A stretch of 64,000 nucleotides of DNA from Psychrobacillus psychrotolerans (GTDB lineage: Bacteria > Bacillota > Bacilli > Bacillales_A > Planococcaceae): the NCBI RefSeq assembly GCF_900115805.1, contig NZ_FOXU01000008.1, positions 62,001-126,000 on the forward strand, written 5' to 3'. Within the stretch, counting starts at the first letter, position 1. Every line of letters begins with the position of its first letter. The notes under the pieces were generated by a model, which saw only the letters and a program-made list of their open reading frames with translations, had not been told where the DNA came from and searched no databases. Positions 62,786-64,000 of this stretch are shown here, piece after piece. Made by a program: the position numbers and the translations under genes.

Positions 62786-62858
62786 TCCAAAGCGCTTCGA
62801 AAGCGATAGAAACAGGTCTTAATCTTAAAGGACCGAGCGTTTTTTTTACCCGGTTTTC
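62786..62858 (-). repeat. Conserved 3' element after the HAD gene
   Basis: Minus strand, directly after the stop: GAAAACCGGGTAAAAAAAAC, then GGTCCTTTAAGATTAAGACC (GGTC/GACC stem), then CGCTTTCGAAGCGC. Same layout as the element at 58313-58380. Confidence 0.5.
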
Positions 62859-63638
62859 TTACGAGAGCAATGTTAAAAGCTCTCTCAAGTTTTCAATTGT
62901 ATATGTAGGCCTTATTTCTTCAATTACCGGTTTTTCCTCGCGGTTAATCCACACAGATTGAATGCCAACCTTAGAAGAGCCCAATATATCGGTCATTAAG
63001 TTATCACCGACCATCAATACTTCTTCTGCCGATAATCCTACCATCTCTAAGGCATGTTCAAAAATGGATGGGTCAGGCTTTCCTTTACCGAAGGATCCAG
63101 AGATAAGGATATGATCAAAATATGGAGCAATCTCCGGTGTGATTTCTAATTTAGTGTTTTGAAGACTTGGTGATCCGTTTGTCATTAATAATAATGAATA
63201 CTTCTCTTTTAGTTGGTCTAATACTTCATAGGTTTCTTCATATACAAAGGGGCTTTCTTTTCGCATCCGTGGGAAATACTCCGCCAGCTCTCTGCCTAAT
63301 TCTTCATTATTAATCCCTAACTGCTCTAATCCCTTCGTCCAAGCTAAACGCTGATATTCGGGTATGATAGCTTTCATCTTTTGAAAGTCTTCAGAAGGAT
63401 CGTCAAAAGTTCCCCATAGCCCTTCAAAAGGATTAATGCCGATCATTTTAGTGTAAGCACGTGTTTCATATGTATCGTACAATGTGCTTGCCTCTGAACG
63501 TACGGCTTGTTCTAGAGCAAATGGTTCCACATTAACCTGAGTGGCTGCATATACGCATGTTTTGTGAAACGCAGTGGACACACTTTTATTGTCCCATAGT
63601 AAAGTATCATCTAAGTCAAAGAAAATTGCTTTTTTCAT
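62859..63638 (-). CDS. HAD-superfamily hydrolase (YsaA/YjjG-like)
   Basis: A 259-aa subfamily IA phosphatase. Motif I FFDLDDTLLWDN (about 6-17), motif II LLMTNGSPSLQ (about 147-157), the Lys in SFGKGKPDPSIF and motif IV VLMVGDNLMTDILGS (about 207-221). Probably a nucleotide or sugar phosphatase. ATG 63638 is 9 bp from GGGGG; the ATG at 63644 is too close. Confidence 0.85.
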   Translation of the reverse strand: MKKAIFFDLDDTLLWDNKSVSTAFHKTCVYAATQVNVEPFALEQAVRSEASTLYDTYETRAYTKMIGINPFEGLWGTFDDPSEDFQKMKAIIPEYQRLAWTKGLEQLGINNEELGRELAEYFPRMRKESPFVYEETYEVLDQLKEKYSLLLMTNGSPSLQNTKLEITPEIAPYFDHILISGSFGKGKPDPSIFEHALEMVGLSAEEVLMVGDNLMTDILGSSKVGIQSVWINREEKPVIEEIRPTYTIENLRELLTLLS

Positions 63639-63698
63639 TCCCATAAACCCCCAGTACGTATTTATATAATACTTTACCGTACTAAAGAGAGTGTGTCA

Positions 63699-64000
63699 CT
63701 AGAATGGAATCATTTTTTCAAGAATACCACCTTCCCGAATAAGATTTTCTATATCTTTAATGGTAATTGGAAAATAGGGGAAGCCGTATACATACGGAGT
63801 CCATTCATACACTTGAAAATAAATGACAAGTGAATGGTCTGCTATATAAAAATCTTGATCACTTCGTATTTGTGTAAAATCCTCTAATAGAGGTACATCC
63901 CACTCGACAATTTTCTTTTCAATCATGTCAGAGAGGACTTTTACATAATTGCTGTCTGGCTTAAACAATTCGCTTAGTCCATACTGCTTCCCAGTCTTGA
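63699..64000 (-). CDS. DUF3298 domain protein, C-terminal part (cut by window edge)
   Basis: The frame stays open to the end of the window, so the N-terminus is missing; a TTG at 63968 is not needed as a start. The visible part reads GKQYGLSELFKPDSNYVKVL, then DFYIADHSLVIYFQVYEWTPYVYGFP, which matches the DUF3298 domain of secreted or RsiV-like proteins. The domain usually sits at the C-terminus after a DUF4163 region. Confidence 0.75.
   Translation of the reverse strand, partial: KTGKQYGLSELFKPDSNYVKVLSDMIEKKIVEWDVPLLEDFTQIRSDQDFYIADHSLVIYFQVYEWTPYVYGFPYFPITIKDIENLIREGGILEKMIPF

Overview
The window reads as chromosome of a low-GC, endospore-forming member of the Bacillales. A Planococcaceae-type genus such as Psychrobacillus or Sporosarcina is my best guess, from gene content only. 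Evidence: strong AGGAGG-type ribosome binding sites with many TTG/GTG starts; diaminopimelate/lysine genes; spore genes (cwlJ, cotH and a cotG-like partner); Bacillus-type cis-regulatory RNAs (lysine, preQ1 and guanine riboswitches, a serine T-box); and dispersed short intergenic repeats. I saw no rRNA or tRNA gene, CRISPR array, transposase or prophage. The window is mostly housekeeping plus lineage-specific small genes.

Layout. 0.2-2.7 kb: small accessory enzymes (GNAT, AHSA1-type, aminoglycoside 6-adenylyltransferase). 2.8-7.1 kb: complete phosphate-uptake operon pstS-pstC-pstA-pstB-phoU behind a Pho box. 7.2-9.6 kb: DUF1456 gene, a 21-bp-periodic repeat array, then dapA (minus) behind a lysine riboswitch and terminator. 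9.8-15 kb: NrnB-like DHH phosphoesterase, a luciferase-family oxidoreductase and an unusual double-domain isoprenoid synthase. 15-19.8 kb (mostly minus): LysM-L,D-transpeptidase, sulfatase, small alarmone synthetase, phospholipase A2-like miniprotein. 20-26.7 kb: glutathionyl-hydroquinone reductase, acetyltransferases, methyltransferase, small membrane and lipoproteins, NUDIX. 26.7-32.6 kb: PLD-type enzyme; XRE-cupin regulator divergent from an MFS transporter and an ornithine-cyclodeaminase-like gene; ring-cleaving dioxygenase. 32.9-35.4 kb: three-gene osmoprotectant ABC transporter. 35.5-36 kb: queT with a preQ1 riboswitch. 36-37.6 kb: metallo-beta-lactamase/lamin-tail lipoprotein coupled to DUF3006.

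37.7-45.5 kb is the most accessory part: tiny membrane proteins, an unlisted 38-aa ORF, a CotG-like repeat protein divergent from the CotH spore-coat kinase, an S51 peptidase, HAD, NUDIX and a LysM-3D wall protein. 45.8-53.3 kb: dapF, YpfJ-type zinc peptidase, MccF-like LD-carboxypeptidase, FAD oxidase, soluble PAS chemoreceptor, and xpt-pbuX under a guanine riboswitch. 53.4-64 kb: germination hydrolase cwlJ, haem-based aerotaxis transducer, MFS exporter, NUDIX-GNAT fusion, aspartate kinase (minus), serA behind a serine T-box, a HAD phosphatase, and a truncated DUF3298 gene running off the edge.

The genes group by nutrient sensing (Pho, lysine, serine, purine, queuosine), spore coat and germination (cotG-like/cotH, cwlJ), cell-wall precursor supply (dapA, aspartate kinase, dapF) and stress or detoxification. 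The least explained signals are the two families of 21-bp-periodic intergenic repeats, the tandem isoprenoid synthase, and several structured intergenic elements. I did not find a defence island or an obviously new multigene system.
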